Assembly (NCBI GenBank): GCA_015179125.1 | Contig: WHVA01000176.1 | Location: 124,001-188,000, forward strand | Origin: Gautieria morchelliformis | Taxonomy: Eukaryota > Basidiomycota > Agaricomycetes > Gomphales > Gomphaceae | Direction of reading: 5' to 3' | Length of the DNA stretch: 64,000 nucleotides | Part shown: in pieces, positions 22,591 through 33,373 of the stretch | Layout of the letters: each line of letters opens with the position of its first letter | Position numbering within the stretch: the first letter of the stretch is position 1 | Position numbers and translations under genes: made by a program | Notes under the pieces: generated by a model | What the model was told of the DNA's origin: nothing | The model's input: only the letters and a program-made list of their open reading frames with translations | Database searches by the model: none

Positions 22591-23052
22591 AAGAGAGATC
22601 AGTCAGAGACCTTGAAGTCGGGAGTGTGATTCACCGTCCGTTAGTGAGGTGAAAATTAACCTGGATTTCAACCCCTTAACCTCAGAGCTATTGCATGCCT
22701 TCAGCGCCCATATGCACCGTGCATCCATGAGTACCTACTTTGTATTCTGGATTAGCAGATTCCAATTCCAGGTTCTGACCACTCTAGGTTGGAAGACGTG
22801 AGTACAACAGCAGGGGGTTCGGGGATTATAAATACTGTACATGAATTTGCCTCTAATTAGCCAGATCGGTTGAATCACTAAGTAATCATTGAAACTAAAG
22901 ATAAACCAATATTTATGGTTCTAAACTCTCATATTTATACCAGCTATCAATAAATGTGAAGATTTTACAATGTGGCACTGCGTCGTTGACCGTTGGATAC
23001 ATAGGGATACATCCGCTGAGAGTGAGGCGTACCAAGCGAATGAATTTCGATA
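22591..23052. other. intergenic between convergent genes
   Basis: AT-rich 3' flank of copy C and of the aldo/keto reductase. No features recognised. Confidence 0.4.
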
Positions 23053-24303
23053 TCACGGAGCATCCACCGGATTCCAGGTCACAGATCCATCCTTGCCACG
23101 ATCGAGTTTATCTAATTCCTCCATGTCCCCCGCAGAAAGCTCGAAATTGAATACGTCCACGTTTGAGGCAATGCGCGCGGGTCGCGAGGATTTAGGAAGT
23201 GGTACAAAACTTGCGACGGAATGAGGGATGAAAGGCGCATTGTAAGATTGAACTTACCCCTTCTGAAGAGACCATCGTACTAAGATTTGTGCCACATCAC
23301 GGTTGTGCTAGGCCAACCAATTAGCATGCCGTCAGCTATCGGATACGAAAGTGCGCACTCGTTCAGCTACAGCATGTAAAACTGGGTGGTCCATTTGCCC
23401 ACGTACGAGCGGGGAATATGCTTGGACGATAATAGAATGCGAGCGACAATATTCCACAATCGGAACCTGTTGACAAAATGGGTGGAGCTACATGACGAAT
23501 CAGCTCGGCATGAGGGAAGATGTCCGAAGAGCACGATACCTCGATTTGATTCACAGCGGGCAAGTCCAAGCCTGCCGCTCTAATTTCCTCGAGGTGATGC
23601 AAGTTGCTAGAGTAAGGTGAGGTTTGCCGCAATGGGAGGAAGTTATATGGATTCCTACTAGTTAGAAACACCAACATCCCGGATCTTCCCATCACGTTTG
23701 GCTTCCTGCAAAGCACGATATGTGGCAAGCCGTCTTTCAGTGCCCGAGAAGGGGTCGTGGATGAGAAAAAGGTCGATATAGGCTGGAATTTCTGCAAATG
23801 AACACGTGCTAAATACGAGAAATGGTATGCGTACTAAATCCAAGTCGTTGGAGAGATGCGTCGACACCCTTTAGGGTGCTCTCATAGCCATGCGTCCTGC
23901 TGGTGCACTTTGTTGCTGAAGTGCACCTTCAAAATGCGCCAGAGATAGCTCGTGAATCATGCATGACTTACTGACGAATATGTCCTCTCTCTTCAAAGCG
24001 CTGTCACGAACGGCAGCCCCAACATGCGTCTCATTGCTATACGCTTGGGCGGTGTCGATATGGCTTTCGTTAAGTTGTCAGTTGTGTGGACGCTCAAGTT
24101 GCAATATGATAAAACGTACCGATATCCTACTTCAAAGGCCTCGAGGCATGATTCTTTGGCCGTGTAATTCTGATAGACTCCCAGGCCAACAAGAGGCATC
24201 CGGTATCCTGCTCCTCCTCAGCAAGATAATTACTCATCAGTAAAGTTCTTCTACCTGAAGCCAGCCTAATAGTAGATGTGACTTTGAACGTAGAATTAGC
24301 CAT
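23053..24303 (-). CDS. aldo/keto reductase, nine exons
   Basis: NADPH-dependent carbonyl reductase of the AKR superfamily (2,5-diketogluconate reductase / GCY1-like). Exons: 24303-24255, 24207-24120, 24063-23972, 23915-23835, 23782-23659, 23606-23540, 23487-23359, 23307-23258, 23209-23053; 278 residues, typical for the family. All introns are 47-56 nt. Motifs in order: GYRMPLVGLGVYQN, YRHIDTAQAYSNE (catalytic Asp and Tyr), VTTKC (catalytic Lys), YIDLFLIHDP (catalytic His), IRDVGVSNY, PAVNQIE, LHPF, VQAYSPL, VAQILVRWSLQKGFVPLPKS and the ELDKLD end. All four catalytic residues are present. The substrate cannot be told. Because every exon is short, the gene is almost invisible to single-frame ORF calling. 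Confidence 0.92.
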
Positions 24304-24553
24304 GCTTTTAAGCAGATGCAGTAGTAGTTGGTTTAGATAGCAACGGGGCAGTACGGTAGCTATAGCCTAAGTCCAACAAGCCGATTGGTCGAATGACGAC
24401 CAGTGGCCACTTAGTACAGTATTCTCGATCGGTGGCGTACTCCTGTGCCACTTCTACGAGAATGAATCAGGAAAACCTGAGTCAGATTTTTTTTCAATAA
24501 AGCATTAGGCCAACCTTATACAGTAAGGTTGAGTGTGAAGGGTCGAGGCGGCT
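24304..24553. promoter_or_regulatory. shared upstream region of two divergent genes
   Basis: The AKR gene starts at 24303 going left and the PQ-loop gene at 24554 going right, so 250 bases contain both promoters. No clear TATA is seen; a T-rich run is present at 24487-24495. Confidence 0.4.
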
Positions 24554-26537
24554 ATGTCAGCCGAGGACCATTGTCGGACCTCGAAACTCAAACTCTTGCT
24601 ACTGCTTATTGGTGTTAGAATGGTGCGCGAAGAGGTCTTTTCGGTGCTATTGGGTTATGCATCTATAGCGTCCTGGCTGGGGGCCCAATTTCCGTGGGTC
24701 AGCATGACCTGCTTTCATCATCATGCTGACGTGGCTCAAGACAGATTATTGTCAACTGGCGATTGAAGAGCGTTGATGGGTTGGCGTTACCTTTCCTTGC
24801 AAACTGGCTACTAGGTGATGACCCGCTTTCATGCCTGAGCTATCTGAGCTCACCTTCACCTTCAGGCGACGCCACCAACCTCATTGGTTGTCTTCTCACT
24901 GATCAACTGCCATTCCAGACCTATCTTGCCACCTATTTCGTCTGTGTCGACATATGTCTTGTCTCTCAGTTTCTATATTACTATGCCCCTCGCCATACCA
25001 AACCACTTTCTATCCTCACAACCCCCTCTGCTCTCCAGAGTCGTACGTCTCTTATCCGTCACTCCCCAGAAGCGCGCACCTTTCCTCGCGAACGCATTTC
25101 CCAATCGCGTAGTGCGTCTCGCTCGTTAGGCCCTCATAGACGAATTGCAGTGGCGAGCGCGTCCCCTACACAGTCGGATCTTGATTATAGACATCAAGAC
25201 CCCTTGGCGTCAGAGGCAGATGTACGTGGATATCAAGCGCGTTTGAGAAGTCGAGGGAGCCGACGGGGTAGCAGTTTGGAGGGCCTGCCCGAAAGCGTTG
25301 TAGCTGATCTCAGTGAGCGCGAATGGGGAGGCCGGAGGTTCCCTTCGCTCGAACGTGATGTAGGAGAAGAGGCTGTCGACGCAGAGTCAGAGTCGGCGCC
25401 CTCGATCATGATAGATTCTTTCCACTCAGAAGGCGGGGGTCGTGGACGCGGAAGAGGCAAGCATGTTTCGTGGACGCAGGAGAGTTCAGGCAGAGATAAC
25501 GGCACCCAACGAATCCCATTATTGGATGATGTTGGGACCTCGAGTACTGCACCGTCGACGATGAGAGGGCGGCAGCTGACACGCCTCGATATGTCGCCGA
25601 TCGCGACAGAGGCACCCATCTCCGAGACCCATTCACCACGCACACGTCGGACGTCAGCGGCGTCTACTGTGAGTGCCGGCGCTTCTCGAAGAAGCGCTAG
25701 CATTGTATTTTTGGGCATTTTTGCCCTGTTCAGTTTGTCTTCGTATCCCGGCATTCGAAGGAGCGTAGGCTCAGAGGGCCGTGTGTTAAGTATGCCGCCC
25801 ATCAGTGCAGTGCTTATACCTGAAGACATGTCGTCATCTTCTCCTTTTCCACACCCCACTACATTATCGCTCGTCGCGGCGCCTGATACGGTTGTTGAGC
25901 TCCAGGATCTTGATGTGCACCTATCTGCAAGTAATGAAAACCAGCGTCTTATTGGACGCGTGTCTGCGTGGACATGCACTACTCTATATCTCACATCGCG
26001 ACTGCCGCAGATATGGAAGAACGTATGTAGTTGCACATTGTCCGTTCTCCATTCCACGCTCACACGCCGTTTCGTCCAGTTCGTTCGCAAATCTGTAGAG
26101 GTAATTTCATCCGTCTGTGCAACTATCGAAGTCCTAGTTAATAACTGTTTCGGACTGCTGGTTTGTTAGGGCCTGTCGATGTATCTTTTCATCTTCGCCT
26201 TTCTAGGCAATTTTTTCTATGTCTTATCAATACTTACTAATCCCAAGATGGACTTACCCGCACCTCTTGCCAGGCAGTTTATACGAGATAGCATACCGTA
26301 TGTTACCGTACTGTGCATCCTAGATCCATACTGACTTTACTGTCTACACGCAGATACATTTTGGGTTCTGGTGGCACGTTTCTGTTCGACATTACCATTG
26401 TCCTCCAGAGTTGCGTATACGACCCTAATCGGCGTGGAACGCGCAATAGGGCGAGACAAAAGAATGTGGTGGCAGCAAGCGAGGATGAGCAGAGGGCGTT
26501 ATTAGCGACGGATCGTGTAATAGTAGATGCTTGCTGA
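24554..26537 (+). CDS. PQ-loop vacuolar membrane transporter (Ypq1/Rtc2/PQLC2-like)
   Basis: Family members export cationic amino acids from vacuole or lysosome. Exons 24554-24693, 24741-24814, 24866-26022, 26080-26100, 26170-26297, 26354-26537; 567 residues. The first PQ-loop is FSVLLGYASIASWLGAQFPQ, then KSVDGLALPFLANWLLGDATNL and LPFQTYLATYFVCVDICLVSQF. The second PQ-loop is YLTSRLPQIWKN, followed by VRKSVEGLSMYLFIFAFLGNFFYVLS and PYILGSGGTFLFDITIVLQ. Both PQ dipeptides and seven or so hydrophobic helices are there. Between the halves lies a long hydrophilic loop (about residues 130-390) rich in Ser and Arg, longer than in yeast but usual for basidiomycetes, and presumably a regulatory site. 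Exon 4 is only 21 nt. A second possible start is ATG 24620, which would leave a shorter luminal N-terminus. Confidence 0.9.
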
Positions 26538-26634
26538 CTAGCCGAGCGGGAGGTGAAGTTTTTGGCATGTATAGATGTTACACGCACTGTATCTATTAAG
26601 GATATACCATCAATAATGTGGATGGGAAAGACAA

Positions 26635-26651
26635 ATATATATATATATATT
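26635..26651. repeat. AT microsatellite
   Basis: Uninterrupted AT dinucleotides, about eight units, in the 3' flank of the transporter gene. From here to 27,060 there is no gene, only sequence that partly matches the 3' flank of the kinase-like gene family. Confidence 0.8.
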
Positions 26652-27062
26652 TACAGTAAAATCATATATCTCGGTCGCTCTCTTGCCACGAGGACGATTG
26701 GGTTGTTGCAAGCTATATATTATAGAGCTGGAGCATCGATCATGTTATACACATAATTACCAGTCTCTCGCGGGGGAGTACTATGTGGTAGCTTCGACAA
26801 GCCTAGTTAAACTTGCTTTTAAAAATCCATTTATAATATTATGTCTTTAGGGGGCCAAACCGAAGTTGAGAGCAGTATGCAATCGCTGGTGGAGGGGTTT
26901 GTATCAGACTGCGGTACCTTGGATGTGGGAGGGTGGGTTTACGGGGTCAGACATGACGATATGATCAACGTGAGTTCAACATTATATTAGTATGAAGACT
27001 CCTCTCAAGATAATTCACCGCGAGCACGCCTTGCCTCAGGCTCTCTAATTGATCCTTCCCTC

Positions 27063-28475
27063 TCAATCTTTCCTCAGTTTAAACTCGTGCCACCAGTCGA
27101 TGTCCCGTGGTGTGTCACCGTAACCTCTTCTCTCCCAGGCTTCAACAAATCGCCCCGCAAGCTTACCATAATCGGGAAATTCTCCCCAGGCGAGTGCTTT
27201 GACGTCATTAAAATATGATTTGTACGCTGGATCCATACCATCGAACAGCGTCGCTGTTGGAGTCGCCACCTTTTGGGACCATGTTTTCTCGACCTCGAAA
27301 CATGGCTCCCATGGAAGGCAGCGTCGCTCGAGATAGCTGAAGACGTAACCTAAGCCCTCAAGGTCGTCTCGACGCGAAGGAGCTGCGGTTCAGCTGGGTG
27401 AGGCAAAGTCACTCGGCTGGCACCTATACTCACTTAAACCTAAGTAAAAACCTATTGGCCTGTATAGATGATTCCACCCTTCAATGGGATCCTTTCCCAC
27501 GCCGGCGGGTTTTGGTTCGGTATGAAGGGAAAACTCGAAATCAAACATGAAGATTCGGTTATTTTGACCCGGTATATCTGGCCCAATTGCGAAGTTACCA
27601 GGTTTGGCGTTGCAATGGAGCCACCCTTGCGCATGGAACCTTTCATAAATCCCGATCTGGGGGATTGTCGATAGAAATTAGCAGACAAGCAAAATGATTG
27701 TGTGAACAGGAGATATAGAGACCAACTGAATAGCCACACCCAAAGTCATTCTTGGAGTAAATCGTTTGTGGTGACACTTCCAACGCAGAGTTTCCAGGTC
27801 AGGGCCCAGCATAAAGAGTACAAGACCATAGTATAAGTCCTCAGGGGAGTACTTATCCGCGAAGTATAACTGGGGCACATCCGAAGCGCATGTTGTGGCG
27901 GCGGAAAGCCAGTCGTATACGGCTTGTTCGTTTTCAAATAGCTCGCGGCTGTTCGAAACTTTCAGCACTACCTGAACTTTTCCGTGGCAGCCGTCATGAC
28001 CGCCATAATCGAAGGCTTTAAGCACACTTTTCTCTGCAAATTTGCCGCGCTGTAAGCATGAGATCCAACCCATATCCATTCACTGACCGCGACTTTCTTC
28101 AATGGCTTTATAAGCCCTATATCTTCCGCCCAGACTGCGTTGTATCGCATACTGCTTGGAGCCCCAATACAGAGAGATCGGGATGAGGTTGGCAGGGGCA
28201 AGCATCGAATACTTGTCTTGTTTCAAGATCGTTGACGTAATTTGCCTCCACACCTTGCAGACGGAGAGGTGAGGAAGGCATATCTGCATGGCCTTTCGCA
28301 GCACAACACAAGGGGCGGAAGTATCGCAACAATGATTCTCTAGATGTGGTGCCACTTCGACATCGAGTATATAGGCGATAAGATCCTTGTAAAATGTAAG
28401 AGGGATGCCTGCAATGTTGGTTTGTCCAGGCATAGGTTCCCAGAGCATGGCTTCAGTTGAACAGAGTGCTGGCAT
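27063..28475 (-). CDS. F-box-like / CK1-like pseudokinase, copy D, inverted
   Basis: Minus-strand exons 28475-28088, 28033-27723, 27656-27434, 27382-27063; 413 residues, all splice sites present. The start reads MPALCSTEAMLWEPMPGQT, like copy C. It has the same CK1-like features (VQVVLKV, FMLGPDLETL, HCNAKPGNFAIG, FMFDFEFS, SRRDDLEGLGYVFSYLE, LPWEPC) and ends HEFKLRKD. As in copy C the 54-nt segment (28087-28034) contains TGA, so splicing there is needed. The 3' flank also matches the family. C and D are closer to each other than to A and B in the N-terminal third. Confidence 0.7.
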
Positions 28476-28539
28476 GATGGAAAGTTGTTGCTTGATTCAC
28501 ACAATGTGTCGGAAATCCTGTATATGCCTAGTGTCGGAT

Positions 28540-29086
28540 CACCTGCATAGCACAGATTTGAACTCCAGCTAGGCTCCGACCACACATGTGTGGTCGGGGC
28601 CTAAATTGACATTTTCGTGGTGGTTGACCTATGCGTGGATTATTCCATTCCACTCTGCTCAGGGACTTGTGGTCTCCTGTCATCGTCATGTGTGGACGCA
28701 TGTCAGCCATGGGTCCATGTCACCTCCTGTGCGGGCGTCATCCGGCCTCGATCACGGCCACTCGATCTCGGCGTCACCTCCGAAGCATCCGTGCTTGTCG
28801 TCGACGCCGACGACGACGACGACACCTTCGTAAATAAACATATTTTTACCAAATAAAATATTAAAAATGTCGAAAAAATACGGTGAGCTCCAATCTGGGT
28901 TGGGTTCTTGTTTGCCTCATGGAAACTTGCCACGCTCGCTGTCGCCGACAGCGAGCACCACCCAGATATTAGAACTTTGTATTTCAGCCTCGAGTAAAAT
29001 AGTAAAATTATAAGATAAATCTGTAGAACTCAATTATGGACAGAGATTTTGACTACATGTCACCAAACCGGCCGCGTGCTCGTTGT
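28540..29086 (+). repeat. left terminal inverted repeat of the KDZ element
   Basis: About 547 bp, including a 22-bp perfect palindrome (28576-28597, half-site CCGACCACACA), a (GAC)n-like run at 28802-28823 and, at the inner end, a copy of the first 18 or so codons of the transposase (MDRDFDYMSPNRPRARC). It diverges from the right arm after CGTGCTCGTTGT. Confidence 0.85.
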
Positions 29087-29160
29087 TTAGGACAACATTC
29101 AAAATTAGACACCCAGCACCAAGCATTATCAATCTGCTTGTAGAGAACATGCGACTCTGT

Positions 29161-30855
29161 TTAATTCTTGTCAACGGAGACCAGAGGGGCCTTAGCGCCC
29201 TTCTTGCATTGTGCAACTTTACTGGTCGCCGCTCCCTTTGCCTTGCCTTTGCCCTTGCCCCTCTCCTTGACCCCTGCTTGCTTGTTGCCAGCTGCGGATA
29301 CCTCATTCTCCTTTCCGATTGCCAGTGCCTTCCTCCCCTTTGCAGCCGCTGACACTTTTGCCCCTTCGCCGATGGCTGGCACATCCTCATTGCTAGCGCC
29401 GTCCATTTCCGTCTCTTGTCCACCAGCACTGCCTTCCCCACTGCCAGTCCCTTCGGATCTGTGCTGCGTCTTCTGCCTGTGCTGGGCAGCATTACCTTCA
29501 TCAGAGCTCAAGTCCTCCTCGGATTCTGCACGGACTTGACGCTTCCGTTTCTTCGGTGGAGCCTTGTCGGCGGCTTCGTAGTAAGCAGCCTTGCGATTCT
29601 CCCAGTCGGTTTCAGATGAAGTTGCCCATCGGCAACGCTTGTCAGCATCATCAAGTGTCAGTGCCGTTTGGAGGCGATGGAGATCATGCAATGACCCAAT
29701 TTCTGATGATGTGACAAAGGGCACGCCGTCAGGCCAATTGATGATCTCCACGCCTCGACCCACTACAATTATTTTTTCATAACGTTCAAATTGCATTGTT
29801 ATCTTTGGGTCCCCTGTTATACTGGCTGCATTCCATATATATTAAATCCCATTGAGAATGCTCGTTTAAGTACTCACCTAGTCCTTCACGAATCATTCCA
29901 TGTATTTTGCCTTTGATATCAGCTAGGCGGGCATTGTGGTTCAGGACAATACCTGACCAAGTAATCATTAGATGTGCGCTGAAGAATTCATCAACTCGGC
30001 AAGTTAATCAACTTACCTTGGACATCCCCAAGAGCATAAGCCTCAAACTCCTTGACAATATCGGAAGCGTTCTTTTTCATGCCGTGGAGTAAATAGCGAC
30101 TCCCTTTCTCAGAAGCGGCAAAGAAGCCATCCATTGTATGTTCCGGTTTGCCTGCAAATAACATTGTCTGCATGTCAGTACGTGCTGTCAATGCATTGAG
30201 CTATGAGGCCAGATTAACATGGACTCTCGAATAAGTCTATTAAATATAACCGACCTCGTCCCGTTCAAGAGTGTATCGGCTGTCCTGAACCACTGCACGT
30301 GTATTAGCCCGAAATGCTGTATGCTTCTGAACTCTCCAGGCTTGGGTCTTTGCTTTCAGGAATTGTTGCATCTCTATTGGTAGATTGCAGGCAAATGCCG
30401 CTCCGTTCAGCTCATGGAGTTTGGCTTTGATTTCCTGAAAATGAATCTTCTCTTCTTCTGTAAGTTCTGAACATGGTGGTCACCAAATAAAACACAAAGT
30501 AAACATATGAGAACATGTTAATAAGTAATAATGTAATGGTGGCTTACCACCTTTGCGTCCCTCTAGGAACAGATCAATTTGCTGCGCAGCATTGAACACG
30601 CTGACAGCACGCCTTTTACGAACAACACGGCCTCCTTGATAGAATTGATGTTGAAACCATGCAGGAGAGTGACGATACTTCACACTGAGTCGTTTGGCCT
30701 CTTGGTCAATAAGGGCAAGCATGGCGTCAACCTCAGAATTAATTGACTCGCGATTGCGCTTTGCAGTTTGGTGTGCCAGTTGACGTTGAAGGTATGTCAG
30801 GTGAGGTCCTCTTCGTGCCTTCTTTTGAGTAGTATTGGATGCCATTGCCATGGGT
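29161..30855 (-). CDS. KDZ-associated accessory protein, unknown function
   Basis: Multi-exon gene. The first exon reads MASNTTQKKARRGPHLTYLQ and then NRESINSEVDAMLALIDQEAK; a competing ATG at 30914 (MASNNKTEFDYISK) lies upstream. Further exons give EEKIHFQEIKAKLHELNG, QQFLKAKTQAWRVQKHTAFR, GFFAASEKGSRYLLHGMKK and NHNARLADIKGKIHGMIREGL. A GTGAGT...GCAG intron (acceptor near 29831) then leads in frame into GDPKITMQFERYEKIIVVGRGVEIINWPDGVPF, and on to a Lys/Glu/Gly-rich tail with KKRKR (nuclear signal) ending at 29161. Similar proteins accompany transposons in mushrooms, but the role is unknown to me. The basic tail suggests a nuclear location. Confidence 0.55.
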
Positions 30856-31253
30856 GTGAGGGACAGCAGCAGCTTTGCTGATATAATCAAACTCAGTTTT
30901 GTTGTTAGACGCCATGCTATTTGTCAAAATCAGATATTGTGTTCTAAGAAATTGCAAGAGGTGTTAAGTGACTAAGAAATTGCAAGGGGTGTTAAGCCGA
31001 CAATGCCTGCAGAGCAGCACTGGCCAAAATTTCCACCAGCTTGGCCCTTCGCTGCTGTGCATGGGGGTGGCTCTGAGCCGACGTACGAGTGTCATGGAGG
31101 TAGTGTTGTGGGCAGAATGAAATTTATTCTGCCAATTGCCGGCAATGGCAGAAATGGCAAAAGGGGTATTCTGCCGAGTGTGGCAGAATACGGCAGAAAG
31201 TTTTTCATGCTAATTTTACATGGTAAACCATTAGGAGACACCACCTGCACTCA

Positions 31254-31810
31254 TTACTGCCTCTGGATCCCACTCAGATGCTGACCCATCCCTACTTCAG
31301 TGCATATGAATATCTTCTTTGTATGCCTGTGGTGCTTGGCCTTGATCAACACCGTTGAGTGCTTCAAGATCATATACCTGCGCCGCTGTAATCTCATTCC
31401 TGTCCAGCTCAGGATCAATGATTGACAATCCAGCACCTTGCCTCTCTAATTCATCAAAACTGGCCTCAATTTCATCCAGCAGAATAGAGTCAGGGCCTTC
31501 CAGAGGTGCAGTCCAGTCCACTGCTGTTACAAACATGCCAAAGACAGTTCTGGTCACGATGCTCCACAAGTGCTGCATCGCTGGGGCAGTGATTGCATCG
31601 CCATTTCCACCAATTAGAGTTATTGGAAAGTTTTTCAACCCGAGTGAAGTTCCTCTCAACCAAACCATTGGCACTGCAATCCTTTGGCTTTTGCTTAGGC
31701 TTCAAAAGTCCTCCGCGTACTGGCAAAGACATGGAAAAGGGCACAATTCAAGCTAGCATGATTTATATTACATCAGACTAGTCAATACACTGAGCTTACT
31801 TAATTGAGAG
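31254..31810 (-). pseudogene. zinc-finger (BED-like) transposase remnant
   Basis: Two overlapping frames carry NWWKWRCNHC followed by EHRDQNCLWH in one frame and DEIEASFDELERQGAGLSIIDPEL in another. The W-K-C-x2-C pattern followed by His-containing residues recalls the BED finger at the start of hAT transposases. The frame breaks, and no catalytic domain follows. Weak assignment. Confidence 0.3.
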
Positions 31811-31865
31811 TTGTGTCGCTCCCAAACACATTTATGCCTGCATAGTTGATAGTACACTCTGGCAT

Positions 31866-32000
31866 TCAATTCACTGTAAACATCGACATAAATGTAAACA
31901 CTGATGTAAATGTAAATGTTGATGTAAACATCGACGTAAATGTAAACGTCAATGGAAACATCAATGTAAATGTAAACATTGATGTAAACATTGACACTTT
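31866..32000. repeat. tandem array of TGTAAA-type hexamers
   Basis: A run of variants of (GATGTAAACATC/AATGTAAAC), basic unit 6 bp (TGTAAA / TGTAAC with C/T changes), roughly 20 units over 135 bp. It is open in several frames on both strands simply because of the repeat, so the ORFs here are not genes. Confidence 0.75.
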
Positions 32001-32257
32001 CTGGGCCTGTACTGGTGGATCCAACATACATGTGCATGACAGGTGGTGTGGGCAAGTGGAATTGGATGTGCGGGTGCATAGCAGTGTGGTTGGATGTGCC
32101 GAGGTAAGTGGCCTGGGCGGATGGCCTCGGACTGCATGTCCCTGGTGCAAGGGTGGATTGCTGCAGGTGTCTTGTCCATCCTGAAGTCCATGGCATGACA
32201 TGTGCCCGCAATCAATGTAAGTGGGCCTGGTGCTGGGGCTCCCAGCTCTCTGCTATT

Positions 32258-32371
32258 GCTCTAGCTCTCACCCTTCTCTCTATGCGATGCACCCTGTCCC
32301 ATCGGCCCTTCGCAGTCACACAGCCGATGGGACAGGGTGCGTCGCATAGAGAGAAGGGTGAGAGCTAGAGC
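32258..32371. repeat. 48-bp inverted repeat (foldback)
   Basis: Arms 32258-32305 and 32324-32371 (GCTCTAGCTCTCACCCTTCT... and its inverse) with one mismatch and an 18-base loop. It sits at the truncated end of the captured ATPase fragment. Confidence 0.8.
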
Positions 32372-33123
32372 ATTGTAAAGGGAGACACTCTTCCGTTGAC
32401 ATTGGTGCAGTCGTTGTCTCTGGAAACACCGTGGAAATAGGGTATGGGTACGGGAGTTTCGACAATGGAACAACGACCATGTCGCGAGAGAGTGTCTAAC
32501 CCTAGAAGTCAACGTGTATCGCAAATGCTAGGAACAAAGATTGGTACTTCAACTAAAACAAATCCGTGGTCAATGTTCTTGAATGCCTTTTCTCGAGCTA
32601 CCCAACGGAGCCACACACGCGGAAACCAATGTCCTGGCCGAACGTAATGATGCTCCCCAGCGTCCAGAGGCGCTGTCGATATTGGATGACCTCCTGTCCC
32701 ACGAAACGAACAGTTGTGTCCTCATCCGTGAGGTGAATTTGTTGTCGACTTGGCGGCCCAGGAGGTGGTGGGGGTGAAGACGTCCTCGAGGAATCATCCA
32801 TGTCAATTCTTGTGTCACCAAAGATGGGATCACTTGATAAAAATGGTAGCGATGGCGTGGGGGAAGCGGGAACGGAACCGTAGTCGACTTCGCTGGACAA
32901 GTTAACGATGTCGGCACCTTCCCCCAACAACTTCTGAAGAACTCGAATCTTCCTCTTGCGACGAATAACCCCAGCGCTCCGATTCCTCCTCCTCATCATC
33001 GAGGGCATAATCAGACTCTTCGGGTCTCGTCCTTGAATGAGTCCTGCGTCTCTGTCGACTTGTTCCCGCAGAAGATGCACAGGAGCGTGAACCAATGGGA
33101 CTCTCGGATTCCTGGAAAGGCAC
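32372..33123 (-). pseudogene. captured 5' fragment of a P5B-type cation ATPase gene
   Basis: Read on the minus strand: MPFQESESPIGSRS, an acidic DYALDDEEEE stretch, a Ser/Pro-rich region, then TDEDTTVRFVGQEVIQYRQR and WFPRVWLRWVAREKAFKNID, then VVVPLSKLPYPYPISTVFPE. This matches the N-terminal region of vacuolar P5B ATPases (Ypk9/ATP13A2). The frame is lost at a G run near 32930 and again near 32635, and a likely intron (GTACCA...CTAG, about 46 nt) is still in place before the PYPYPIS segment. The pump domains (TGES, DKTGT) are absent. So it is a DNA-level gene fragment carried in the transposon, not a working pump. Confidence 0.65.
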
Positions 33124-33373
33124 TCTTACAGAAATATACCGTTTGCACCTATGCTAAGTGGACATTGGATGACGTTTGAGTATTTGGAACCAGCCCAGCA
33201 CTATGACACTAGCTATGCTTGGGATATCATACCATTTCTGGCAATCCATATGAAATAATGTCCTAGTATATGCGGTCGTTTGTGATATTCTTTATGGCCA
33301 TTTGTGTGAGTTAAGGGTCTGAATCTCATGGTTTGATTTGGATTATGGCCCCTGGCAACTCAATTCTCTTCAT

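Noticed and set aside
25233..26090. 285-residue minus-strand ORF
   Set aside because: Shadow of the PQ-loop transporter's hydrophilic loop; no family character, while the plus strand has a coherent spliced gene.
31768..32211. Long ORFs on both strands
   Set aside because: Produced by the TGTAAA repeat, which happens to lack stops.
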